From NCBI GenBank assembly GCA_016169945.1, contig JADLSH010000249.1, positions 806,001 to 870,000 of the forward strand: DNA of 64,000 nucleotides, in the 5' to 3' direction. A program made the translations under genes and the position numbers. Numbering within the stretch: the first letter of the stretch is position 1; each line of letters begins with the position of its first letter. The stretch comes from Trachythela sp. YZ-2020 (taxonomy: Eukaryota; Cnidaria; Anthozoa; Malacalcyonacea; Clavulariidae). The notes under the pieces are model-generated. The model made no database searches, was not told the DNA's origin, and was given only the letters and a program-made list of their open reading frames with translations. Of the stretch, positions 36,533 to 49,447 are shown piece by piece.

Positions 36533-38181
36533 TCATCTAACAACAACAGGACCACTGGGATGAGATATAATGGATGGGAGTAATAATTCATCGTCCCTTT
36601 CGTTACCAAGAAACGTTGAGGTCTCCAGTTCACAAGTTTCCGAGTAACATAGAAGGAAATAGGAATCTTTCTTCTCGGTTAAGACAATTATTTTACAAAT
36701 GACATGGTTAATTGCCACCCCCATGACCGAATGATCTTCTAGTACTTTTATTATCGACTTCAGATTACCTTCCTCGGACAAAATCTGCAGCATGTTGTCG
36801 TTGATAAAATCCGACGTGATGATTTCATTCTGCTTTGAAATACTCAATCTGCGTAGGTAACATGAATCACTTTGAAACTTGTCTTTCAACTGTCCAGTCT
36901 TTTCACAGACATACACATGAGAATCACCTGTTCTGAACATGATGATATTATTGTTTTTGTTTATAGCGATTTCCATCAGAAGCAAATTTGTTGCATCGAG
37001 AAAATCCAATGTGCACTCGTGTTTTACATTGTAATTCTCATCGAATACATTCAACACGAAACTTCTCACATCGCCATTTTCCGTACGTGTTTTAAGCCAT
37101 CTCACCACATAAACATTATCATTGTTATCGACAGCAAGTCCTACAATATATTGCTGGATAACTTTAGCTTCACTGAGGTCAGGCAATTTAACCACCTTGC
37201 GTTCACCTGTTCTGGATAAAATCGTGATGTCAGTGTCATCATGCCCTCCAACAACAACATCGCCATGACTGTTCACAGCAGATATACACGGATCTATTTC
37301 TTCATCAAGTATCAGTCCGTTAGGATGTTGCGTCAATTCTTTACCCATAGAATTTCTTGCAGATATCTCCGGCCATTCTAATATTGGGCAAAACTGCGAT
37401 CAGCAAGTTCAATTGTTGGCCAGGCGTGCAAGTGAAGTGAATAATTATTGCGGAATTTTGAAACATATTGAAATAGAACAGAATTTATCATCATTACCGA
37501 TTTGACGTTCTCCGCTCGTTCTGCTTTACCTAACAGCGACTTGACACCACCATTGAGATACACCGTGAATATCTCTTGAATGGCAGGTAACCTATGTAGA
37601 TTTCGAAGAAACGACAGACACCCTGTAATTGCGGTTTCTGGACTATCGAGACATTCCAGTATCTCGGAAACTACCCGTAGCTTGGCAGCAAAAATTCTGT
37701 CATGAATACTTAAAGCCTCATTAGAGAAAGCATCGGTTGCTCTCTTACGAGCATCCTCGAATCTTTTCATAGCAGATTCAAACTGTTTATCTGAGTTGAT
37801 TTTATTACGCTCTCCCATGACGTGAGAAAGTTGCAAGGCTTCGTTTAGGATACCAGTCTCAACACCACTCGGCATTCCCGATGCTTCGCCGCCGTCACCT
37901 TGAACTTCGCTCAGCACAGCTTTCTGCTCGAGCTTTGATTTATTTAGAGAAACATTCAGTAACTCTACGCCTTCTTTTAGGAAACGGTAACTGCTGAGCA
38001 TATCTTTGCGTGAAAGACCGTCAAGTTTTGTCTTGATGTCGTTCAACTCGCGTACGACAACCTCGCGAATTTTTGCATCTGTAACATCGCCGTCCTTCAG
38101 TTTAGCTGCAGTCGTATCACGAGCTTTGTTCCACAATAAGCCCACAGTCGAACTTAAAATACTCGTAACAATGGAAGTCAT
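36533..38181 (-). pseudogene. Array gene copy 5, one frameshift and a variant stop
   Basis: Type II C-terminus with an altered last segment. GTCGTACAAC reads GTCATCTAAC at 36532-36541, so on the coding strand the frame ends ...Val-Val-Arg-stop, ten residues early. Copy 6 has nearly the same change, so it is an inherited variant rather than noise. A single A is missing from GGGCAAAAACTGCG near 37390, which breaks the frame at about residue 265 between the helical part (37378-38181) and the propeller (36533-37348). The run-length lesion may be an assembly error. Confidence 0.83.
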
Positions 38182-40367
38182 ATTTGAATATAACACAACG
38201 ATAATGCTTGCAATTGCACAAGATACAGAGTTTAGAAATATGTGCCTAAACGCATTCGTTCATGAAATATATAGTAAGAATGATGTAATAGCTATGTTGT
38301 TCCTGTCACATGACAGGTCTGATTAATACATCAAATATATTGTTCAAAAGCCCCGAATTTCATTTATTTTTGCTAGTATAGTTAAACACTGAACATCAAG
38401 TTGCCATTGTATCTGAGAAATTTTAAATCTTGTTCAAAGGTAAATACTCGGCCTTCAAACGTGAAAATATCACGCGTCAACCTGTAACCTAATTATCACG
38501 CTGTCAAAAATACCATGGCAACAACAGGCTGACGCAAAAAACAGTCTATGATTTTACATATTCCAAGAAAAATTTCAACACTGGTGTATTTATAGTTATA
38601 AATATATTAGACTATATATCGCTTGTTTGCTGGGTATTAGTCAGTCTAAATTCTTAAATATGAAAATGTATCCGAAGTGGATATGTCGCCATGAATAAAA
38701 TATGTCCAAACGCATTCGCTCATGAAATATAATTAATGGTACTACTAAATATAAACTACTGTCGTTAGTTTAAAGAAGGAAAGACCGTGCTTTCTGCTGC
38801 TTGAACAACCATAAAATGCACAGTTTTCGCCAGGCATGGCGTTTATCTGCCATTCAGCAAAAAAGTAGAATTAAAATAAAAAAACAACCGCTTTAAAATT
38901 GAAATTTTGAACGCATTTTGTATGTATTCTCTATAGTTATATAAGCGATTGAAATCTGATGCAGGGAACGAACCACGTGACCCACTGACTCTTCAAAATA
39001 AGGTTGAATAAAATAATTTGTCACGTGGTACAAGTAACCTAACCAGTCTCCTTCTATTAACCGTGATTAATTTAACTCATTGACAGTGTATTTCCAAGTA
39101 TATGGTGTATATATGATGTCATATCTATGCATAGTATGTTGTTCCTGTAGATTACGTGCATGGGTGTGTTTGAGGAAGATATACACGGAGAAAAAGGAAG
39201 CTTTGTTGAAATGTAAATTATTCTCAAGTGAAGACGTAAATCCACGCCTTCCTGTATAGGAAACTGCAGCAGTTGAGCAAGTCTTTGTGTGAAAAACCCA
39301 TCAAGTATATATAGTGTCGATGTCGTTAAAAATGGGTGTTTCAGATTCAAAATTGTTCGGTTGAAGCTATGGGTTGTTTTTACAAATCCTTGTTCACAAT
39401 GTGGGAGGAGAATATTATCTTTAACATTTCAATAGAAAATTGAACAAACTGTTTTTGCGGTTGCGTCAGCACATTTCACTGAACCATATCAATCCAACTA
39501 CAATAATATCGATATATAACCAATTGTAAAAAAATACTTCTGCTATTTCAATCAGTTAAGGGTAGTTTGTTTACGAAAAGAGATGATATTACTGGTAAAG
39601 CAATTCTAACGGATATAGATAACAGTCTAGAGACAGTCACTTCTATAAACTATTAAAGCTTCACTAATCAATGGCGCAACCATGTACTTATCCACCCAGC
39701 ATGTGTCTCAGATATATGAGACTTATGCTGGTTTTAGAACATTCCCGAATGGTAGGACACAACAGACCGAGACATTCAGATATGTTTTCGCTCGCTACTC
39801 TTGTTTTAGGTAAATTAAATACTAGGAGTTACTATCGCAAGGAAAGTGCTGCCTTGACGTACAAACTGCATGGAAAATTCCGGAACATAATTAGTATTAA
39901 ATATTGAACTTATTGAAATTGCTAAGGATACACTGTATGTATTGATTTATTTTGTTGTCAAAACGTCGAGATTACAACACTGTGACTACAACAATAGGAC
40001 ACACTATACTATTGTAAATGGTATATACTGTACAGTATTAAGCAAGATATTTGAGTGCTATTGTTAATGGAACTCTTGGTACCAACATCAAATGTTAATA
40101 GAAGTCATTGTTTACTTCAAAGTTGTCAATGGCATCTTGAATAACTAATTTGAAGTCATAGAGGCAGTGTCTTTTCATATTTTTGTGGTGCAGTTAGCTG
40201 GTTGTCTGTCAAAGCCCGGTAGCATTGCATTTACGATCAACGTTTCGACACTCTAGTGTCTTTATCAGGGGTGAATACAATTAAGAAATAGAAAACTAGT
40301 CGCGTACTTTATGGTGTGATAAAGCACGAGGGGAAAGTTGGGAGAAGTTACACGAGAGAAGCCTATC
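38182..40367. repeat. Spacer 5, first part
   Basis: Matches 12345-14520. A base is missing at about 40237 in the hammerhead-like stretch (ACGATCAACGTTTCG). No gene is seen. Confidence 0.65.
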
Positions 40368-40535
40368 CAGACATTCCATCATCTCGGAAACTACACGTAG
40401 CTTGGCAGTAAGAATTCTGTCATGAATACTTAATGCATCGTTACAGAAAGCATCAGTTGCTCTCTTACGAACATCCTCGAATCTTTTCATAGCAGATTCA
40501 AAATCTCTATCTGAGTTGATTTTAAGCTCTCCCAT
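40368..40535 (-). pseudogene. Truncated gene fragment in spacer 5
   Basis: As in spacer 3; the fused frame 40296-40628 is open for 110 codons. Confidence 0.75.
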
Positions 40536-41537
40536 GCTTACTTCGTATTTCTGAATAGGATTCAATTTTCTGAACACGAATCTCAATAGTTTTCGAATAT
40601 TATCTGGTATTATATACAAACGCCACAAAGTTGACTAAATCGTGCATCTTCATACACAATACACAGAATATAAGACAATTCAAAAGTTTGGAATGTCGAA
40701 ATGGTTGCATTATGTCAATCAGTGTTCATTTATTATTGCTGCATGTCTTCCCCACAGTTTACTAACAATACTTGGTTTGAAAAGACAACATGCTCATGGG
40801 AGGTAGAAAATTATCTTTAACATTTGAATAGAAAATTTGGCAAACTGTTTTAGGTTGCGTCAGCACATTCAATTATCCGTATCAATCCAACTACAAAAAT
40901 GTCGATATAGCCAGTTGTGAAACACTTCTGAGATTGCATTCCTCAAAAAGGTACTTTGTACAAAAATACATGATATTTCGATATGATGCAGCAATTCTAA
41001 CTGAGATATAGATATCACAGTCTAGAGACAGTCACTTCTAAACAAACTATTGTATTCATTGCTGAATGTCTCCCACGCACAGTTTACTTACAATATTTGG
41101 TTTGAAAAGGCAACATGGAAGGTAAAAAATTATCTTTAACATTTGAATGAAAATTTTGAATAGAAAATTGAACAAAATGTTTTGGACAGCGTTTTATTGC
41201 AGCACTAAGCCACTAAGTTCATTGAACCATATCATTCAACCATAACTAAATAATGTCGATATAGCCAGTTGTGAAACACCTCTGCCGTCAATATTTCATT
41301 TGCTTAAAAAGTAGTTCGTACAAATAGACATGATATTTCTGGTGCAGCAATTATAAGATATAGATATAACAGTCTAGAGACGGGTATTTCAAATCAATAA
41401 CTATCAATAATGGCGTGACCACTTAACCATCCAGCATGTGTCTTATACTTATATTGGTTTTAGAACATTCCCGAATGGTATAAAACACAACAGAACGATA
41501 TATCAGCCATGTTTTGGCTTGCTACTCTGGCTTTAAG

Positions 41538-41693
41538 TAAATGAATTTAATGCAAAGCCCAGTCGATTTGCATTAACGACGCAACCGCGTTTCGACACTC
41601 CAATCTATAGAGTCTTAATTGATAAAGACGCGAGACCGTAGTCTCGAAACGTTGGGTCGCAAATATAATTCGACTGGGTTTTGCATTCATTTA
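41538..41693. repeat. Palindrome in spacer 5
   Basis: Same as at 15690-15845. Confidence 0.7.
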
Positions 41694-42336
41694 GTTCACA
41701 CAAGAGTAGCGAGCGAAACCATACCTATTTACTCGTTTGAGTGCCACGGCGCTCTTTAAATTTTTAGTGTTTTTGATGCGGTGCTTATTCCAGGGCAACG
41801 GCGGTCTTTAGAAATTGTTTTATTGTATCTGCCTTCAATCACAACGGAACTGCGTATTTCCAAAGTTCTGGAGAGCTTGAAATAGATGCCGACAAAACAT
41901 TGAAATGTACTCACTTTTAACTTAAAACAATGTAGTACTGGATAATAAATGTGGGAGACAGATTAAAGATTTGGAATGTACTGTATTTGTTTTCAGCTCG
42001 TCTAACGGTGTTTCGATTAAGCGCCGCATTGTTTTAAACAAGTCCGGCGCTTATTCGAGGGCGGCGCTCATTTTGATATTACAGCTGCATGCACGGTAGC
42101 CTACGTCATAGACCATACTAGACGTCATAGACCATCTATATAGACGTATCTCGAACGTGCGGTACCAGTGTGGGTAGAGTGTGATTTAATATGAAGTGAA
42201 AATTTAATTATTCAATTTATATTTAAAGGTTTTTACTTTAATGTTTTCTTCAACTAAAATATATACATTTAAATAATAGTAATCTATGCCAAAAAGGCCT
42301 AAGTTTGACATTACTATATCTACATTATATTATAAT

Positions 42337-42595
42337 CAGGGCATTTTTTAACTAATGTACTGGAGGGACTGAGGGTATTCTCACAACAAAACCTGGCTCC
42401 GTTTAGATGGGATATATCAAAAATTGTCTCTGAAAATGCAGGAAATCAAGCCACAGAGACTCAAGAATACAAACATTTTCTGGGGGAGGACCCCCAGACC
42501 CCCTTCAGCTTCCCACACCTGTAATACAACACCTACCTGTTACGTCCCCTTTCAATTATGGCCCCACCACTAACGATTTCTTAAAAAATGCCCTG
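42337..42595. mobile_element. CAGGGC miniature element in spacer 5
   Basis: Both ends are complete; 259 bp. Confidence 0.8.
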
Positions 42596-43013
42596 ATATT
42601 ATTATTATGTTTCATTCCAAAGCAAACATTGTGCTAAGCCTACTAATAATACCTATCTATACATTGTTTAGTTATGAACGTTTAAATATCAATTCATATT
42701 TCTATTTAAAACTAAAGGATATACAAAATTATCAATCTTAACTGGCTGCACCCCTTGGGCTTAGTGGAGTGAAGTGTAAAACACGTTGCAAAGCTATATA
42801 CATGCATGTATGGTCCAGAGTTAGTAATTTGTTTTATTATTCTTACTGCTATACCCATGTTCTCCAGTCACATTAATTGTTTTCAATTATTTTGGGTCAG
42901 CTGGAAAATGTCTATTGTTGTAGTAAATTATCGCCATATATACAGATTTCTGAAGGAATATTTATTTACACATAATGTAAAGTATCTCCTTAAATAAAGG
43001 TGATGCTTCTCTG

Positions 43014-44657
43014 TCATCTAACAGCAACAGGACCACTGGGATGAGATGTAATGGATGGGAGTAATAATTCATCGTCCCTTTCGTTACCAAGAAACGTTGA
43101 GGTCTCCAGTTCACAAGTTTCCGAGTAACATAGAAGGAAATAGGAATCTTTCTTCTCGGTTAAGACAATTATTTTACAAATGACATGGTTAATTGCCACC
43201 CCCATGACCGAATGATCTTCTAGTACTTTTATTATCGACTTCAGATTACCTTCCTCGGACAAAATCTGCAGCATGTTGTCGTTGATAAAATCCGACGTGA
43301 TGATTTCATTCTGCTTTGAAATACTCAATCTGCGTAGGTAACATGAATCACTTTGAAACTTGTCTTTCAACTGTCCAGTCTTTTCACAGACATACACATG
43401 AGAATCACCTGTTCTGAACATGATGATATTATTGTTTTGTTTATAGCGATTTCCATCAGAAGCAAATTTGTTGCATCGAGAAAATCCAATGTGCACTCGT
43501 GTTTTACATTGTAATTCTCATCGAATACATTCAACACGAAACTTCTCACATCGCCATTTTCCGTACGTGTTTTAAGCCATCTCACCACATAAACATTATC
43601 ATTGTTATCGACAGCAAGTCCTACAATATATTGCTGGATAACTTTAGCTTCACTGAGGTCAGGCAATTTAACCACCTTGCGTTCACCTGTTCTGGATAAA
43701 ATCGTGATGTCAGTGTCATCATGCCCTCCAACAACAACATCGCCATGACTGTTCACAGCAGATATACACGGATCTATTTCTTCATCAAGTATCAGTCCGT
43801 TAGGATGTTGCGTCAATTCTTTACCCATAGAATTTCTTGCAGATATCTCCGGCCATTCTAATATTGGGCAAAAACTGCGATCAGCAAGTTCAATTGTTGG
43901 CCAGGCGTGCAAGTGAAGTGAATAATTATTGCGGAATTTTGAAACATATTGAAATAGAACAGAATTTATCATCATTACCGATTTGACGTTCTCCGCTCGT
44001 TCTGCTTTACCTAACAGCGACTTGACACCACCATTGAGATACACCGTGAATATCTCTTGAATGGCAGGTAACCTATGTAGATTTCGAAGAAACGACAGAC
44101 ACCCTGTAATTGCGGTTTCTGGACTATCGAGACATTCAGTATCTCAGAAACTACCCGTAGCTTGGCAGCAAAACTTCTGTCATGAATACTTAAAGCCTCA
44201 TTAGAGAAAGCATCGGTTGCTCTCTTACGAGCATCCTCGAATCTTTTCATAGCAGATTCAAACTGTTTATCTGAGTTGATTTTATTACGCTCTCCCATGA
44301 CGTGAGAAAGTTGCAAGGCTTCGTTTAGGATACCAGTCTCAACACCACTCGGCATTCCCGATGCTTCGCCGCCGTCACCTTGAACTTCGCTCAGCACAGC
44401 TTTCTGCTCGAGCTTTGATTTATTTAGAGAAACATTCAGTAACTCTACGCCTTCTTTTAGGAAACGGTAACTGCTGAGCATATCTTTGCGTGAAAGACCG
44501 TCAAGTTTTGTCTTGATGTCGTTCAACTCGCGTACGACAATCTCGCGAATTTTGCATCTGTAACATCGCCGTCCTTCAGTTTAGCTGCAGTCGTATCACG
44601 AGCTTTGTTCCACAATAAGCCCACAGTCGAACTTAAAATACTCGTAACAATGGAAGT
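43014..44657 (-). pseudogene. Array gene copy 6, three frameshifts and a variant stop
   Basis: Type II C-terminus with the same early stop region as copy 5 (GTCATCTAAC at 43013-43022, ending ...Ala-Val-Arg-stop). Lesions: one T lost near 44550 (about residue 35), one C lost at about 44137 in GACATTCCAGTATC (near residue 180), and one T lost near 43436 in a T-run (within blade 3). There are also substitutions near 44146 and 44172. Open pieces are 44011-44526, 43367-44044 and 43014-43496. It is the most damaged array copy. Confidence 0.83.
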
Positions 44658-46841
44658 CATATTTGAATATAACACAACGATAATGCTTGCAATTGCACAA
44701 GATACAGAGTTTAGAAATATGTGCCTAAACGCATTCGTTCATGAAATATATAGTAAGAATGATGTAATAGCTATGTTGTTCCTGTCACATGACAGGTCTG
44801 ATTAATACATCAAATATATTGTTCAAAAGCCCCGAATTTCATTTATTTTTGCTAGTATAGTTAAACACTGAACATCAAGTTGCCATTGTATCTGAGAAAT
44901 TTTAAATCTTGTTCAAAGGTAAATACTCGGCCTTCAAACGTGAAAATATCACGCGTCAACCTGTAACCTAATTATCACGCTGTCAAAAATACCATGGCAA
45001 CAACAGGCTGACGCAAAAAACAGTCTATGATTTTACATATTCCAGAAAAATTTCAACACTGGTGTATTTATAGTTATAAATATATTAGACTATATATCGC
45101 TTGTTTGCTGGGTATTAGTCAGTCTAAATTCTTAAATATGAAAATGTATCCGAAGTGGATATGTCGCCATGAATAAAATATGTCCAAACGCATTCGCTCA
45201 TGAAATATAATTAATGGTACTACTAAATATAAACTACTGTCGTTAGTTTAAAGAAGGAAAGACCGTGCTTTCTGCTGCTTGAACAACCATAAAATGCACA
45301 GTTTTCGCCAGGCATGGCGTTTATCTGCCATTCAGCAAAAAAGTAGAATTAAAATAAAAAAACAACCGCTTTAAAATTGAAATTTTGAACGCATTTTGTA
45401 TGTATTCTCTATAGTTATATAAGCGATTGAAATCTGATGCAGGGAACGAACCACGTGACCCACTGACTCTTCAAAATAAGGTTGAATAAAATAATTTGTC
45501 ACGTGGTACAAGTAACCTAACCAGTCTCCTTCTATTAACCGTGATTAATTTAACTCATTGACAGTGTATTTCCAAGTATATGGTGTATATATGATGTCAT
45601 ATCTATGCATAGTATGTTGTTCCTGTAGATTACGTGCATGGGTGTGTTTGAGGAAGATATACACGGAGAAAAAGGAAGCTTTGTTGAAATGTAAATTATT
45701 CTCAAGTGAAGACGTAAATCCACGCCTTCCTGTATAGGAAACTGCAGCAGTTGAGCAAGTCTTTGTGTGAAAAACCCATCAAGTATATATAGTGTCGATG
45801 TCGTTAAAAATGGGTGTTTCAGATTCAAAATTGTTCAGTTGAAGCTATGGGTTGTTTTTACAAATCCTTGTTCACAATGTGGGAGGAGAATATTATCTTT
45901 AACATTTCAATAGAAAATTGAACAAACTGTTTTGCGGTTGCGTCAGCACTGTTTCACTGAACCATATCAATCCAACTACAATAATATCGATATATAACCA
46001 ATTGTAAAAAATACTTCTGCTATTTCAATCAGTTAAGGTAGTTTGTTTACGAAAAGAGATGATATTACTGGTAAAGCAATTCTAACGGATATAGATAACA
46101 GTCTAGAGACAGTCACTTCTATAAACTATTAAAGCTTCACTAATCAATGGCGCAACCATGTACTTATCCACCCAGCATGTGTCTCAGATATATGAGACTT
46201 ATGCTGGTTTTAAGCTATTCCCGAATGGTAGGACACAACAGACCGAGACATTCAGATATGTTTTCGCTCGCTACTCTTGTTTTAGGTAAATTAAATACTA
46301 GGAGTTACTATCAAGGAAAGTGCTGCCTTGACTTACAAACTGCATGGAAAATTCCGGAACATAATTAGTATTAAATATTGAACTTATTGAAATTGCTAAG
46401 GATACACTGTATGTATTGATTTATTTTGTTGTCAAAACGTCGAGATTACAACACTGTGACTACAACAATAGGACACACTATACTATTGTAAATGGTATAT
46501 ACTGTACAGTATTAAGCAAGATATTTGAGTGCTATTGTTAATGGAACTCTTGGTACCAACATCAAATGTTAATAGAAGTCATTGTTTACTTCAAAGTTGT
46601 CAATGGCATCTTGAATAACTAATTTGAAGTCATAGAGGCAGTGTCTTTTCATATTTTTGTGGTGCAGTTAGCTGGTTGTCTGTCAAAGCCCGGTAGCATT
46701 GCATTTACGATCCAACGTTTCGACACTCTAGTGTCTTTATCAGGGGTGAATACAATTAAGAAATAGAAAACTAGTCGCGTACTTTATGGTGTGATAAAGC
46801 ACGAGGGGAAAGTTGGGAGAAGTTACACGAGAGAAGCCTAT
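44658..46841. repeat. Spacer 6, first part
   Basis: Matches 12345-14520 with scattered small differences (near 45931, 45948, 46039, 46210 and 46311), more than in spacers 2-5. The 78-codon plus-strand frame seen elsewhere is broken here. Confidence 0.65.
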
Positions 46842-47009
46842 CCAGACATTCCATCATCTCTGAAACTACACGTAGCTTGGCAGTAAAATTCTGTCATGAA
46901 TACTTAATGCATCGTTACAGAAAGCATCGGTTGCTCTCTTACGAACATCCTCGAATCTTTTCATAGCAGATTCAAAATCTCTATCTGAGTTTATTTTAAG
47001 CTCTCCCAT
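46842..47009 (-). pseudogene. Truncated gene fragment in spacer 6
   Basis: As in the other spacers. A two-base loss near 46886 ends the frame early (46866-47102). Confidence 0.72.
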
Positions 47010-48010
47010 GCTTACTTCGTATTTCTGAATAGGATTCAATTTTCTGAACACGAATCTCAATAGTTTTCGAATATTATCTGGTATTATATACAAACGCCAC
47101 AAAGTTGACTAAATCGTGCATCTTCATACACAATACACAGAATATAAGACAATTCAAAAGTTTGGAATGTCGAAATGGTTGCATTATGTCAATCAGTGTT
47201 CATTTATTATTGCTGCATGTCTTCCCCACAGTTTACTAACAATACTTGGTTTGAAAAGACAACATGCTCATGGGAGGTAGAAAATTATCTTTAACATTTG
47301 AATAGAAAATTTGGCAAACTGTTTTAGGTTGCGTCAACTGTTCAATTATCCGTATCAATCCAACTACAAAAATGTCGATATAGCCAGTTGTGAAACACTT
47401 CTGAGATTGCATTCCTCAAAAAGGTAGTTTGTACAAAAATACATGATATTTCGATATGATGCAGCAATTCTAACTGAGATATAGATATCACAGTCTAGAG
47501 ACAGTCACTTCTAAACAAACTATTGTATTCATTGCTGAATGTCTCCCACGCACAGTTTACTTACAATATTTGGTTTGAAAAGGCAACATGGAAGGTAAAA
47601 AATTATCTTTAACATTTGAATGAAAATTTTGAATAGAAAATTGAACAAAATGTTTTGGACAGCGTTTTATTGCAGCACTAAGCCACTAAGTTCATTGAAC
47701 CATATCATTCAACCATAACTAAATAATGTCGATATAGCCAGTTGTGAAACACCTCTGCCGTCAATATTTCATTTGCTTAAAAAGTAGTTCGTACAAATAG
47801 ACATGATATTTCTGGTGCAGCAATTATAAGATATAGATATAACAGTCTAGAGACGGGTATTTCAAATCAATAACTATCAATAATGGCGTGACCACTTAAC
47901 CATCCAGCATGTGTCTTATACTTATATTGGTTTTAGAACATTCCCGAATGGTATAAAACACAACAGAACGATATATCAGCCATGTTTTGGCTTGCTACTC
48001 TGGCTTTAAG

Positions 48011-48165
48011 TAAATGAATTTAATGCAAAGCCCAGTCGATTTGCATTAACGACGCAACCGCGTTTCGACACTCCAATCTATAGAGTCTTAATTGATAAAG
48101 ACGCGAGACCGTAGTCTCGAAACGTTGGGTCGCAAATATAATTCGACTGGGTTTTGCATTCATTT
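48011..48165. repeat. Palindrome in spacer 6
   Basis: Same as at 15690-15845. Confidence 0.7.
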
Positions 48166-48806
48166 AGTTCACACAAGAGTAGCGAGCGAAACCATACCTA
48201 TTTACTCGTTTGAGCGCCACGGCGCTCTTTAAATTTTAGTGTTTTTGATGCGGTGCTTATTCGAGGGCAACGGCGGTCTTTAGAAATTGTTTTATTGTAT
48301 CTGCCTTCAATCACAACGGAACTGCGTATTTCCAAAGTTCTGGAGAGAGTGAAATAGATGCCGACAAAACATTGAAATGTACTCACTTTTAATTAAAACA
48401 ATGCAGTACAGGATAATAAATATGGGAGACAGATTAAAGATTTGGAATGTACTGTATTTGTTTTCAGCTCGTCTAACGGTGTTTCGATTAAGCGCCGCAT
48501 TGTTTTAAACAAGTCCGGCGCTTATTCGAGGGCGGCGCTCATTTTGATATTACAGCTGCATGCACGGTAGCCTACGTCATAGACCATACTAGACGTCATA
48601 GACCATCTATATAGACGTATCTCGAACGTGCGGTACCAGTGTGGGTAGAGTGTGATTTAATATGAAGTGAAAATTTAATTATTCAATTTATATTTAAAGG
48701 TTTTTACTTTAATGTTTTCTTCAACTAAAATATATACATTTAAATAATAATAATCTATGCCAAAAGGCCTAAGTTTGACATTACTATATCTACATTATAT
48801 TATAAT

Positions 48807-49055
48807 CAGGGCATTTTTAACTAATGTACTGGAGGGACTGAGGTATTCTCACAACAAAACCTGGCTCCGTTTAGATGGGATATATCAAAATTGTCTCTGA
48901 AAATGCAGGAAATCAAGCCACAGAGACTCAAGAATACAAACATTTTCTGGGAGGACCCCAGACCCCTTCAGCTTCCACACCTGTAATACAACACCTACCT
49001 GTTACGTCCCCTTTCAATTATGGCCCCACCACTAACGATTTCTTAAAAATGCCCT
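48807..49055. mobile_element. CAGGGC miniature element in spacer 6
   Basis: The ends are CAGGGCATTTTTAAC and TTCTTAAAAATGCCCTG. It is shortened to 249 bp by several single-base losses in its G- and C-runs. Confidence 0.78.
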
Positions 49056-49447
49056 GATATTATTATTATGTTTAATTCCAAAGCAAACATTGTGCTAAGC
49101 CTACTAATAATACCTATCTATACATTGTTTAGTTATGAACGTTTAAATCTCAATTCATATTTCTATTTAAAACTAAAGGATATACAAAATTATCAATCTT
49201 AACTGGCTGCACCTTGGGCTTAGTGGAGTGAAGTGTAAAACACGTTGCAAAGCTATATACATGCATGTATGGTCAGAGTTAGTAATTTGTTTTATTATTC
49301 TTACTGCTATACCCATGTTCTCCAGTCACATTAATTGTTTTCAATTATTTTGGGTCAGCTGGAAAATGTCTATTGTTGTAGTAAATTATCGCCATATATA
49401 CAGATTTCTGAAGGAATATTTATTTACACATAATGTAAAGTATCTCC

